A stretch of 8,857 nucleotides of DNA, from NCBI GenBank assembly GCA_016462055.1, contig JAEMTX010000076.1, forward strand, positions 1 to 8,857, given 5' to 3'. This DNA comes from Acidimicrobiia bacterium. GTDB taxonomy: Bacteria; Actinomycetota; Acidimicrobiia; Acidimicrobiales; Acidimicrobilacustridaceae. Within the stretch, counting starts at the first letter, position 1. Every line of letters starts with the position of its first letter. The translations under genes and the position numbers were made by a program. Of the stretch, positions 1-5,815 are shown one piece after another. The notes beneath the pieces are model-generated. The model worked only from the letters and a program-made list of their open reading frames with translations, ran no database searches and was not told where the DNA came from.

Positions 1-471
1 GTCATTGCCTGGACAATCCTCAACCTGATCAGCAATCCCGCTGAAATGATGAAGTTGCGAAATGGCGCCGACCTCACTGTCGCTGTCGAGGAAATGATTC
101 GCTACGTCACGCCGATCCACAACATGTGTCGCGTCGCAAACGTCGACGTCGAAGTCAATGGCGTCACCATCCCGAAGGGCAACCAAGTTGTGCTCATGTA
201 CTCGTCAGCCAACCGCGACGAAAAGTACTTTGATCGGCCCGAGGAATTCCTCGTCGATCGCACGCCGAACAACCACATCGCATTCGGCTTCGGCACCCAC
301 TTCTGCTTGGGCGTATCACTCGCTCGTCTCGAGATCCATGTGTTTTTCGAAGAACTTCTTCGTCGCACCTCGGGCTGGAAGTTGACGGGTGGCACGGCGC
401 CCGTCGAAATGGCAAACGCGTTCGTGCGCAGTATCGAGTCGGCTCATGTCGACTTCGACTTCATCACATGA
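1..471 (+). CDS. Cytochrome P450, C-terminal part (5' end outside window), paralogue of the P450 at 677-1864
   Basis: This is the last 156 residues of a P450 monooxygenase; the reading frame is open from the first base, so the gene starts upstream of the window. The visible part begins within the I helix, just after the oxygen-activation motif. It contains the K-helix ExxR motif (EMIR, codons near 91-102), a PERF-like segment (DRPEEF) and the heme loop FGFGTHFCLG, with the heme-ligand cysteine at codon 304-306. It aligns without gaps to the last 471 bp of the downstream P450. I count 13 differences in 156 residues (about 92% protein identity) and 85 differences in 471 bases (about 82%). The first 48 bases are identical. 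The NMCRV and FGFGTHFCLG segments resemble CYP142-type actinobacterial sterol P450s; substrate is inferred only. The stop overlaps the ATG of a short ORF (ATGA). Confidence 0.93.
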   Translation, partial: VIAWTILNLISNPAEMMKLRNGADLTVAVEEMIRYVTPIHNMCRVANVDVEVNGVTIPKGNQVVLMYSSANRDEKYFDRPEEFLVDRTPNNHIAFGFGTHFCLGVSLARLEIHVFFEELLRRTSGWKLTGGTAPVEMANAFVRSIESAHVDFDFIT

Positions 472-569
472 GTATCGATCCAGCAGAAGTTCCGCTGCCG
501 ATCCCCGCCGATATCGATTTCGAGCTCATGGCCCTCTACATGGGTTACCGAGGCGTCACCTCGGACTGA
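468..569 (+). pseudogene. 33-codon ORF, probable stub of a duplicated cupin gene
   Basis: A short ORF starts at the ATGA overlapping the stop of the first P450, exactly as the complete cupin gene starts at the stop of the second P450. Its first residues, MSIDPAEVPLPIP, match the start of that cupin, MTTDPTEVPLPIP, at 10 of 13 positions. After this point similarity is lost, and the ORF ends after 20 further residues with none of the cupin metal-binding histidines. I read it as the remnant of a cupin gene deleted after tandem duplication of the P450-cupin cassette. It could instead be a genuine small peptide translated by coupling to the P450. I cannot see further cupin remnants in 570-676 in any frame. 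Confidence 0.55.
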
Positions 570-676
570 GGCCCGCGTCAGCCGATGGCCAAGACTCGCG
601 GGACGATCGAACCGCAGACAGAGATACCATCCGGTATGCACAACCGATCGGTTGATGCCAGTGCTTTGGAGGGACC
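570..676 (+). promoter_or_regulatory. Intergenic control region of the second P450-cupin unit
   Basis: This 107-bp spacer separates the cupin stub from the second P450 and carries two adjacent inverted repeats (listed separately) and a Shine-Dalgarno GGAGGG at 668-673, only 3 bases before the ATG at 677. The presence of operator-like repeats suggests the second P450-cupin unit has its own promoter rather than only reading through from the first. I cannot assign -35 and -10 boxes with confidence. Confidence 0.4.
624..654. promoter_or_regulatory. Operator-like pair of inverted repeats upstream of the second P450
   Basis: ATACC at 624-628 and GGTAT at 633-637 flank a 4-base spacer, giving a 5-bp-arm inverted repeat. 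Three bases further on, 641-654 is a perfect 14-bp palindrome, CAACCGATCGGTTG. The palindrome ends 22 bases before the P450 start codon, between the likely promoter and the Shine-Dalgarno. Short palindromes of this ACCGATCGGT type are typical of TetR-family operators in actinobacteria, and TetR repressors commonly control P450 and lipid catabolic genes. The assignment to a regulator family is inference, and no regulator gene lies in the window. Confidence 0.5.
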
Positions 677-1864
677 ATGGAACGGCTCGCTATAGATCTT
701 CTCGCCCCTGAGCTCTACGGAGGCGACCCGTACCCCACCTACGCCTGGATGCGCGCCAACGAACCGGTCTACTGGGACCAAGCCAACGAACTTTGGGGAA
801 TCGCTCGCTACGACGACATCGTCGACATCGAGAAGCGCAAAGACGTCTTCATCAATTCCGATTCGGAAAAGGGCGGCTACCGGCCAAACCTTCCCGCCGA
901 TAACGCCATCATCGGCCTCGACGACCCCCTCCACATGAAGCGCCGCAACATGGTTTCTCGTCGGTTCACTCCCCGTGCTGCAAGCGCATGGGAAGACGAC
1001 ATCCGCGGCAAAGTCACCAAACTTCTTGACGCAGTGCGCGACAACGGCGGATCCGCCGAAGTCATTAACGAAATGGCTGCACCCCTGCCCGCAATGATGA
1101 TCGGCAAACTTCTCGGATTCGAAGAAGAAGACTGGCCCAAGTTGAAGCATTGGTCCGAGACCACCATTGCTCTTGGTGGCGGCCCTCGATATTTCAACGA
1201 CGAGGGAATGATCTCGGCGATGGAATTCGCGGGTGCTGCTGCGGAACTTTTTGAAGCAAAGAAGTCCTGCCCAGCCGACGATATTTTCTCGTTCTACACA
1301 ACCGCTGAAATCAATGGTTGTCCGTTCGATCCCAACGATGCAATCGCAGACGCGCTATTGCTCCTTGATGGCGGTGCCGAGACCACGAGAACTGTCATTG
1401 CCTGGACAATCCTCAACCTGATCAGCAATCCCGCTGAAATGGCGAAGTTGCGCAACGGTGCCGACCTCACTGTCGCTGTCGAGGAAATGATTCGTTACGT
1501 CACGCCAATCCACAACATGTGTCGCGTTGCGAAGGTTGACGCCGAAGTCAACGGCGTGACCATTCCAAAGGGCAACCAGGTTGTGCTGATGTACTCGTCA
1601 GCAAATCGGGACGAAGCCCACTTCGACCGACCGGAAGAATTTCTTGTGGATCGCACACCGAACAACCACATTTCGTTTGGTTTCGGTACGCACTTCTGTC
1701 TCGGTGCATCGCTTGCCCGACTGGAAATTCGAGTGTTCTTCGAAGAACTCCTCCGACGCACATCAGGGTGGAAACTCACCCCAGGGACCAAGCCCGTCGA
1801 GATGGCGAATGCATTCGTTCGCGGTATTGAATCGGCCCATGTCGATTTCGAGTTCATCGCATGA
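677..1864 (+). CDS. Cytochrome P450 monooxygenase, CYP142/CYP125-like
   Basis: A complete soluble bacterial P450 of 395 residues, normal length for the family, with no signal peptide or membrane anchor. The I helix carries GGAETTR (G232-R238) with the acid-alcohol pair E235/T236 used in oxygen activation. The K-helix ExxR is E270-R273, and the heme loop FGFGTHFCLG places the thiolate ligand at C341. The segments APLPAMMIGKLLG, NMCRV and SANRDEAHFDRPEEF resemble mycobacterial CYP142, a sterol side-chain hydroxylase. A sterol or steroid-like substrate is therefore plausible, not shown. Electrons would normally come from a ferredoxin and its reductase, neither of which is encoded nearby. The ATG is chosen because GGAGGG lies 3 bases upstream. 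The stop overlaps the start of the cupin gene (ATGA), implying translational coupling. Its last 471 bp duplicate the gene fragment at 1-471. Confidence 0.95.
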   Translation: MERLAIDLLAPELYGGDPYPTYAWMRANEPVYWDQANELWGIARYDDIVDIEKRKDVFINSDSEKGGYRPNLPADNAIIGLDDPLHMKRRNMVSRRFTPRAASAWEDDIRGKVTKLLDAVRDNGGSAEVINEMAAPLPAMMIGKLLGFEEEDWPKLKHWSETTIALGGGPRYFNDEGMISAMEFAGAAAELFEAKKSCPADDIFSFYTTAEINGCPFDPNDAIADALLLLDGGAETTRTVIAWTILNLISNPAEMAKLRNGADLTVAVEEMIRYVTPIHNMCRVAKVDAEVNGVTIPKGNQVVLMYSSANRDEAHFDRPEEFLVDRTPNNHISFGFGTHFCLGASLARLEIRVFFEELLRRTSGWKLTPGTKPVEMANAFVRGIESAHVDFEFIA

Positions 1865-2394
1865 CCACCGACCCCACGGAAGTGCCTCTGCCCATCCCGG
1901 GCAAAGAGGTTCGGTTCCGTCACATGGACGATCCCGATGTTCCGTGGCAAATGGTTCGAGCTCAACAGAACGCCGACGGTTCGACCGCATACGTGCGTGA
2001 GAAATGGTTCGCGTTCAGTCCCGATCCGCAGTATCTCTCGCTCTATGCCGAATATGACCCGGGGATGATGGTTCGTCGCCACGGCCACTACTCGCCGCAT
2101 ATCGTCTTCATCATCGACGGCGGACTGTGGTTTGGCGATCGCTGGTGCCCAGCAGGCACCCATGTCGAACTTCCATTTGGTGCTGCGTTCGGCCCCATCC
2201 GTGCCGGCGATGACGGTGCGAAGTTGTACGAGGTCATGATGGGTGACCCGCGTTCGTGGGGAGATCAACCCGAGGTCTACGAAGCAGCATTGGAAGAGCA
2301 CGGCGTAACGCCGTTGCCCGACCCGCCTCTCGACTTCCCTGATTGGTTATCTGACCTTCGCGCCCATTGGGCACCCGCCGCCGAAGGCGACTGA
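1861..2394 (+). CDS. Single-domain cupin protein coupled to the P450
   Basis: A 177-residue protein whose central part (about 64-126) has the cupin beta-barrel motifs. Motif 1 is G68-M-M-V-R-R-H74-G-H76-Y-S-P-H80, with a histidine where most cupins have the glutamate ligand. Motif 2 is W95-C-P-A-G-T-H101, matching PxGxxH. The likely metal site is therefore four histidines (74, 76, 80, 101), as in some metal-dependent cupin dioxygenases and isomerases. The N-terminus is a proline-rich lead (EVPLPIP) shared with the stub at 468-569, and the C-terminus is proline-rich with a tryptophan pair. The gene starts inside the P450 stop codon, so the two are probably made together. It may act on the P450 product or bind its substrate; that is inference, and the reaction is unknown. 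Confidence 0.8.
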   Translation: MTTDPTEVPLPIPGKEVRFRHMDDPDVPWQMVRAQQNADGSTAYVREKWFAFSPDPQYLSLYAEYDPGMMVRRHGHYSPHIVFIIDGGLWFGDRWCPAGTHVELPFGAAFGPIRAGDDGAKLYEVMMGDPRSWGDQPEVYEAALEEHGVTPLPDPPLDFPDWLSDLRAHWAPAAEGD

Positions 2395-2428
2395 ACCACT
2401 AAAGCACTAGGGCCAGAGCGGTTCGTCG
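2388..2428. terminator. Possible bidirectional stem-loop between convergent cupin and nitroreductase genes
   Basis: CGACTGAACC at 2388-2397 pairs with GGTTCGTCG at 2420-2428, giving 9 base pairs with one bulged T and a 22-base loop. The left arm contains the cupin stop codon and the loop contains the nitroreductase stop (2407-2409). The genes are only 12 bp apart. There is no clear U-tract on either side, so function as an intrinsic terminator is uncertain. Confidence 0.35.
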
Positions 2429-3060
2429 TCGCGGAAGCCGACGTCCTCGCCCCACTGATTACGGAACGACACATCGTGCGCCGGCTGGCGCGTAGCGACG
2501 CCCCACTTGCCCGTGGGATAGCCGAGCGACACACAGCCCAGCATGTTCCAGCCTTCGTCCTTCGGAACTCCGAGGATGTCGAGCACCTCGTCGTTGTGAA
2601 ACACGAGCACCTGTGTAAGCGAGGTGCCAACACCTTCGGCGCGAGCGGCAAGTTGCGCATTCCAGAGTGCGGGGTAGACCGAGGAACCACTGGGATCGTG
2701 CTGAGCGAAACCGAACATATAGAGCGGCACCATTTCGAAGTTGTCAGCCAACCATTGCGCTGACTTCTGCACACGGAGCATCGACTTCGACTCTTCAAGT
2801 TCTGGCGCAGCGTGAGCGGCGTCGAGACGATCCTTGTAATACGAACCCCACAGCACCGACATTGCTTGGCGATAGATCGGACCGAGTCTTGCCTTTACGT
2901 CGGGATCGTCGACAAGAAGGAATCGCCAGTTCTGCGTGTTGCCACCGCTCGGGGCGCGAACAGCAGCGTCCATGATGCGAGCCTGTACGTCCATCGGTAT
3001 CGGATCGGGCTTGACCCGACGCATTGCTCGAGTCGTGTAGAGCGCTTCACGAATATCCAT
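2407..3060 (-). CDS. Nitroreductase-family FMN oxidoreductase
   Basis: A 217-residue protein of the nitroreductase fold, which uses FMN and NAD(P)H to reduce nitro groups, quinones, enones or similar acceptors, usually as a dimer. Evidence is the N-terminal FMN-phosphate motif TTRAMRR (about 9-15), RAPSGGNTQNWRF (about 35-47), the helix ALWNAQLAARAEGVGTSL and the C-terminal LGCVSLGYPTGKWG segment. An upstream in-frame TTG at 3069 exists, but the ATG at 3060 is preferred: AAGGAAGG at 3070-3077 lies 9 bases before it and would abut the TTG directly. The Shine-Dalgarno sits in the last codons of the SCO6745-family gene, which ends 5 bases before this start, so the two form an operon. The substrate is not identifiable. 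Confidence 0.88.
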   Translation of the reverse strand: MDIREALYTTRAMRRVKPDPIPMDVQARIMDAAVRAPSGGNTQNWRFLLVDDPDVKARLGPIYRQAMSVLWGSYYKDRLDAAHAAPELEESKSMLRVQKSAQWLADNFEMVPLYMFGFAQHDPSGSSVYPALWNAQLAARAEGVGTSLTQVLVFHNDEVLDILGVPKDEGWNMLGCVSLGYPTGKWGVATRQPAHDVSFRNQWGEDVGFRDDEPLWP

Positions 3061-3065
3061 ATGAA

Positions 3066-3815
3066 TCAACCTTCCTTGGCGGCCAAAACGGCCTTATGCA
3101 GTTCGAGAACGAGAGCCTCGAATTCAGCGCATTCGTCGGTTGACAATGAATGCAACACGCGAGCCATAGCGAGATCGGTGCCGGCCTCGGCAACTCTCCA
3201 TTCACTTTTCGACGAGTCGTCGACCGGAATTGCTGCCGCGTCCCACCCAAAGATCGGAGCCATTCCCGGCGAATGCACCACAACGGCTTCGGCTGGTGAG
3301 AGTCCCATAGCGAGAACCGCACCGCCGTGAAGACCACCACGTAGTTCGCGCATCGCGTTGAGGTAATGCTGCGCTCGCGCCTTCGGTCGGTCGCTACCTG
3401 GAACTGGCAGCGACCGCCAACCGGCGAACAGTGCCGCGCCGGCAGGAGATGCGGCGTCAGACACCTTTGCCGCGAGTTCTGAAAAACGATCGAGCGAGTC
3501 GAGATAAGGAAGATGCGTGTCGCCATAGGCGTGACAGAGGTCCGCCCATTCACCTGCGGCCTTGGCCGGATCCATCACCTTGCGAGCAAGTTCCCATTGC
3601 GTCTTCACCTGCTCGGGGCTCCAAAAAAAGAACGCCGATGAAACAACGTCGGGAGTGGTGTCACCGAGAACTCCGCCGCGACCAAGCACATAAAAATCGA
3701 TGCCCGAGAATCCGAGTTCGGCACCACGGGCGTAGGTGGCGCCGTCCATCATGAACGCTCCGCCCATTTCGCCGATTGGCCTGGCGATCACTTTGGCGGT
3801 TTCAACGTGAGTCAT
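3066..3815 (-). CDS. SCO6745-family protein (HTH_67-like)
   Basis: A 249-residue protein that I recognise as resembling the actinobacterial SCO6745 family. Family-like features are the N-terminal helix with GFSGIDFYVLGRGGVLGD (about 35-52), then DVVSSAFFFWSPEQV, followed by helical segments with GADLCHAYGD-like and AGWRSLPVP motifs, then the central LRGGLHGGAVLAMGLSPAEAVVVHSP and FGW segments. The family has a winged-helix-like element but no established biochemical role, and members often sit beside redox and lipid genes. There is no signal peptide or transmembrane segment. The ATG start is supported by GGAGG about 10 bases upstream (3826-3830). It heads an operon with the nitroreductase. 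A DNA-binding role cannot be claimed from sequence. Confidence 0.65.
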   Translation of the reverse strand: MTHVETAKVIARPIGEMGGAFMMDGATYARGAELGFSGIDFYVLGRGGVLGDTTPDVVSSAFFFWSPEQVKTQWELARKVMDPAKAAGEWADLCHAYGDTHLPYLDSLDRFSELAAKVSDAASPAGAALFAGWRSLPVPGSDRPKARAQHYLNAMRELRGGLHGGAVLAMGLSPAEAVVVHSPGMAPIFGWDAAAIPVDDSSKSEWRVAEAGTDLAMARVLHSLSTDECAEFEALVLELHKAVLAAKEG

Positions 3816-3829
3816 GTGTTCTTCCCCTC

Positions 3830-3861
3830 CTGAAGTTTCTGTGGGCGCGCATGCCCTTCAG
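3830..3861 (-). promoter_or_regulatory. Possible leader hairpin next to the Shine-Dalgarno of the SCO6745-family gene
   Basis: CTGAAG (3830-3835) and CTTCAG (3856-3861) are 6-bp complementary arms, and within them GGGC (3843-3846) can pair with GCCC (3853-3856). In the minus-strand transcript this structure would end at the base where the GGAGG ribosome-binding site (3826-3830) begins. It could affect ribosome access or be a DNA operator in the divergent spacer. The arms are short, so chance is a real alternative. Confidence 0.25.
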
Positions 3862-3917
3862 ACCTGCGAACCCTACGCCCTCGTGAGGAAATGGTCATCC
3901 CGGTCTGGGCCGGTGTT

Positions 3918-3930
3918 ACCGTTCCACGGT
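3918..3930. promoter_or_regulatory. Short inverted repeat upstream of the PPOX-family gene
   Basis: ACCGT and ACGGT flank a 3-base spacer (TCC), forming a 13-bp inverted repeat that ends 9 bases before the Shine-Dalgarno AAGGGGG (3940-3946). It lies in the 135-bp divergent spacer between the SCO6745-family and PPOX genes and may be a regulator site. The half-sites are only 5 bp. Confidence 0.25.
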
Positions 3931-3950
3931 CCGAACTTCAAGGGGGAACC

Positions 3951-4436
3951 ATGGCCGACGAGCAACCGCAGCGAGGCGTAAAGCAGCGCAACAAGATCGT
4001 GATGAGCCCCGAGGAAATCGATGAGTTCCTCAAGGGTCGACGCTCGATGACAATGTCGACGATCAATCCCGATGGAAGCATCCACTCAATTGCGATGTGG
4101 TACGGCTTCCTTGAAGGCTGCATCGGCATTGAGTCGAAGGCCAAGGCTCAGAAAGTTATGAACCTGCGCCGTAACCCCAACCTCACCATGCTGGTTGAAG
4201 ATGGCGAGACCTACGAAACCCTTCGTGGCGTAACGCTCATCGGCAAGGCCGAGATCATCGACGACCCAGAGCGCATGTTCGAACTCGGCATCAGCGTGTT
4301 CGACCGCTACATGGCGCCATATACCGAAGAGATGAAGGGTGCGGTCGAGATGATGCTGCACAAGCGCGTTGTTGTGAAGCTCAATGTTGAGCGCACCATT
4401 TCTTGGGACCACCGCAAACTTGGCGGCGGTTACTAA
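3951..4436 (+). CDS. Pyridoxamine 5'-phosphate oxidase-like split-barrel protein (possibly F420-dependent)
   Basis: A 161-residue protein with the PPOX/FDOR split beta-barrel pattern: helix MSPEEIDEFLKG, then strands MTMSTINPDGSIHSIAMWYGF (about 33-53), GCIGIESKAKAQKVMNLRRNPNLTMLVEDG (about 56-85, the cofactor-phosphate region with K-x-K and RRNP) and RGVTLIGKAEIIDD. In actinobacteria such proteins bind F420, FMN or heme and reduce small molecules; which cofactor applies here cannot be decided by eye. The frame is open back to an ATG at 3891, but the ATG at 3951 is chosen because AAGGGGG lies 4 bases upstream and the conserved fold begins after it. It is transcribed alone, divergent from the SCO6745-family operon and convergent with the acyl-CoA dehydrogenase. 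Confidence 0.85.
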   Translation: MADEQPQRGVKQRNKIVMSPEEIDEFLKGRRSMTMSTINPDGSIHSIAMWYGFLEGCIGIESKAKAQKVMNLRRNPNLTMLVEDGETYETLRGVTLIGKAEIIDDPERMFELGISVFDRYMAPYTEEMKGAVEMMLHKRVVVKLNVERTISWDHRKLGGGY

Positions 4437-4440
4437 ACCT

Positions 4441-4457
4441 TCCGATCAATAATCGGA
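4441..4457. terminator. Weak stem-loop between convergent PPOX and acyl-CoA dehydrogenase genes
   Basis: TCCGAT and ATCGGA, 6-bp arms around CAATA, lie in the 9-bp convergent gap and overlap the acyl-CoA dehydrogenase stop codon (4446-4448). The stem is short and no U-tract follows, so this is only a candidate bidirectional terminator. Confidence 0.3.
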
Positions 4458-5747
4458 GACTGAGCGTTCAAGAAGGTCGGCGAACTCAGCGCGTGCGGCC
4501 GCACGTCGTTCGGGAAGATGTTCGCTCGGCCAGTCACCCTCAGCCGGCGAATAGTCCTTCAAGACTTCGCGAGCAACCGTGAACTTGTGTACCTCGGTCG
4601 GTCCGTCGGCGATCCCCATCGTGACCGAAGCCATAAGCATGTTCGCCAGCGGCATTTCGTTTGAAACACCAAGAGCTCCATGCAATTGCATCGTGCGTAA
4701 CACCGCTTCACGGTAGACCTTCGGCGTTGCGACCTTCACTGCCGCAATTTCCTTACGCGCAGCGTGCCCGCCCTTTTGGTCGACAACCCATGCCGCATGC
4801 AGCACCTGAAGTTTGAATTGCAGAAGTTCGATGAAGGAATCGGCGATCTTTTCTTGGGTCGCTTGTTTGCGGGCCAAAAGTTCACCCTGTGTCGTGCGAC
4901 TAAGAGCTCGCTCGCACAACATGTCAAGACAGCGCGACACAGCGCCAACCGTGCGCATGGCGTGATGCAAACGCCCGCCACCAAGGCGGGTCTGAGCGAT
5001 CGTGAATGCTTGTCCTTCGCCACCGAGAAGATTCTCGGCTGGAACACGAACGCTGTTGTAGCGAACGTAGGCATGCCCACCGTGACCTTCTGCTTCTTGA
5101 CCGACGCCTACATTGCGAACAACTTCGATCCCTGGCGAGTCGGCCGGCACGAGAAACATCGATGCGCCTTTGTGCACCACAACGTCGGGGTCAGTAATCA
5201 CCATGACAATCAAGAACGTGGCATAACGAAGCGATGATGCGAACCACTTCTCGCCATCGATGACCCATTCATCACCATCACGCACAGCGCTGCACTTAAA
5301 GACTCCGGGATCAGCACCACCCTGAGGTTCAGTCATCGAATAACACGAAGAAATACGGCCGTCGAGCAGTGGCTCGAGATACTTGGCCTTCTGCTCCGGA
5401 GTTCCGTAGTGGGCGATGATTTCGGCATTGCCTGAATCGGGTGCCTGACTTCCGAACACCGTTGGTCCGAACTGTGAACGACCGAGAATCTCATTCATGT
5501 AGGCGAGTTGGACCTGCCCATAACCCTGGCCTCCGTATTCAGGAGTGAGGTGACACGACCACAGCCCGCGGTCTTTCACGATCTGCTGGAGTGGACGAAT
5601 CGCTTCTTCGTAGAAAGCGCTGGCCTTGTTGTAGACCATTTCTTCGCCAGCGAATGCCAGGTCAAGAGGTTCAACCTCGGCCTTTACGAACTCACGAATC
5701 CAATCAAGCTGTTCTTGGAAGTTTGGATCGATGCTGAAATCGGCCAT
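4446..5747 (-). CDS. Acyl-CoA dehydrogenase, ACAD10/11-like
   Basis: A 433-residue FAD-dependent acyl-CoA dehydrogenase, which introduces the alpha-beta double bond in an acyl-CoA and passes electrons to electron-transfer flavoprotein. Visible domains are the N-terminal helical part (about 1-130, with PEYGGQGYG), the beta domain with the FAD/substrate motif CYSMTEPQGGADP (about 135-147) and WVIDGEKWFAS, and the C-terminal helical domain with RTMQLHGALG and IADGPTEVHKFTVAREVL. At the place where medium-chain enzymes have the catalytic glutamate (YEG), this protein has Asp381 (ADG), a pattern I associate with the ACAD10/11 branch. The ATG is supported by GAGGG 8 bases upstream. It follows the P450 on the same strand after 68 bp, so co-transcription is possible. 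The substrate could be a fatty, branched or sterol side-chain acyl-CoA. Confidence 0.93.
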   Translation of the reverse strand: MADFSIDPNFQEQLDWIREFVKAEVEPLDLAFAGEEMVYNKASAFYEEAIRPLQQIVKDRGLWSCHLTPEYGGQGYGQVQLAYMNEILGRSQFGPTVFGSQAPDSGNAEIIAHYGTPEQKAKYLEPLLDGRISSCYSMTEPQGGADPGVFKCSAVRDGDEWVIDGEKWFASSLRYATFLIVMVITDPDVVVHKGASMFLVPADSPGIEVVRNVGVGQEAEGHGGHAYVRYNSVRVPAENLLGGEGQAFTIAQTRLGGGRLHHAMRTVGAVSRCLDMLCERALSRTTQGELLARKQATQEKIADSFIELLQFKLQVLHAAWVVDQKGGHAARKEIAAVKVATPKVYREAVLRTMQLHGALGVSNEMPLANMLMASVTMGIADGPTEVHKFTVAREVLKDYSPAEGDWPSEHLPERRAAARAEFADLLERSVSDY

Positions 5748-5815
5748 TGCGAATTCCCTCTCGTTAAAATCTGTTTATACGGTAGGTCCGGTTTGCGCAT
5801 TCGGCGAAATGGGAG
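5748..5815 (-). promoter_or_regulatory. Spacer between P450 and acyl-CoA dehydrogenase with an AT-rich promoter-like pocket
   Basis: Read on the minus strand, this 68-bp gap contains TATAAAC (plus-strand 5773-5779) and an adjacent ATTTTAAC in otherwise GC-rich DNA, followed by the Shine-Dalgarno of the acyl-CoA dehydrogenase. This could be a -10 region for a second transcript. No convincing -35 box is present, and read-through from the P450 gene is equally possible. Confidence 0.2.

Noticed and set aside
1..471. Reading the left P450 fragment as a pseudogene
   Set aside because: The frame is intact up to the first base, with heme cysteine and ExxR conserved; it is cut only by the window boundary.
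578..1150. 190-codon minus-strand frame overlapping the spacer and P450 start
   Set aside because: It is antisense to the P450 N-terminus, with no ribosome-binding site or recognisable domain. The palindrome at 641-654 is better explained as a site for the plus-strand gene.
1495..2301. 268-codon open frame on the minus strand antisense to the P450 and cupin genes
   Set aside because: It lies entirely over well-supported plus-strand genes, has no recognisable domain, and is low-complexity Arg/Ser-rich as expected from the antisense of GC-rich codons.
3891..3950. Earlier ATG start for the PPOX-family gene, adding 20 residues
   Set aside because: AAGGGGG stands just before the ATG at 3951, the added residues do not match the fold, and they would place the inverted repeat at 3918-3930 inside coding sequence.
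4441..4457. A regulator operator at the TCCGAT/ATCGGA repeat
   Set aside because: It lies between two gene ends, not at a promoter, so a weak terminator is the more likely reading.
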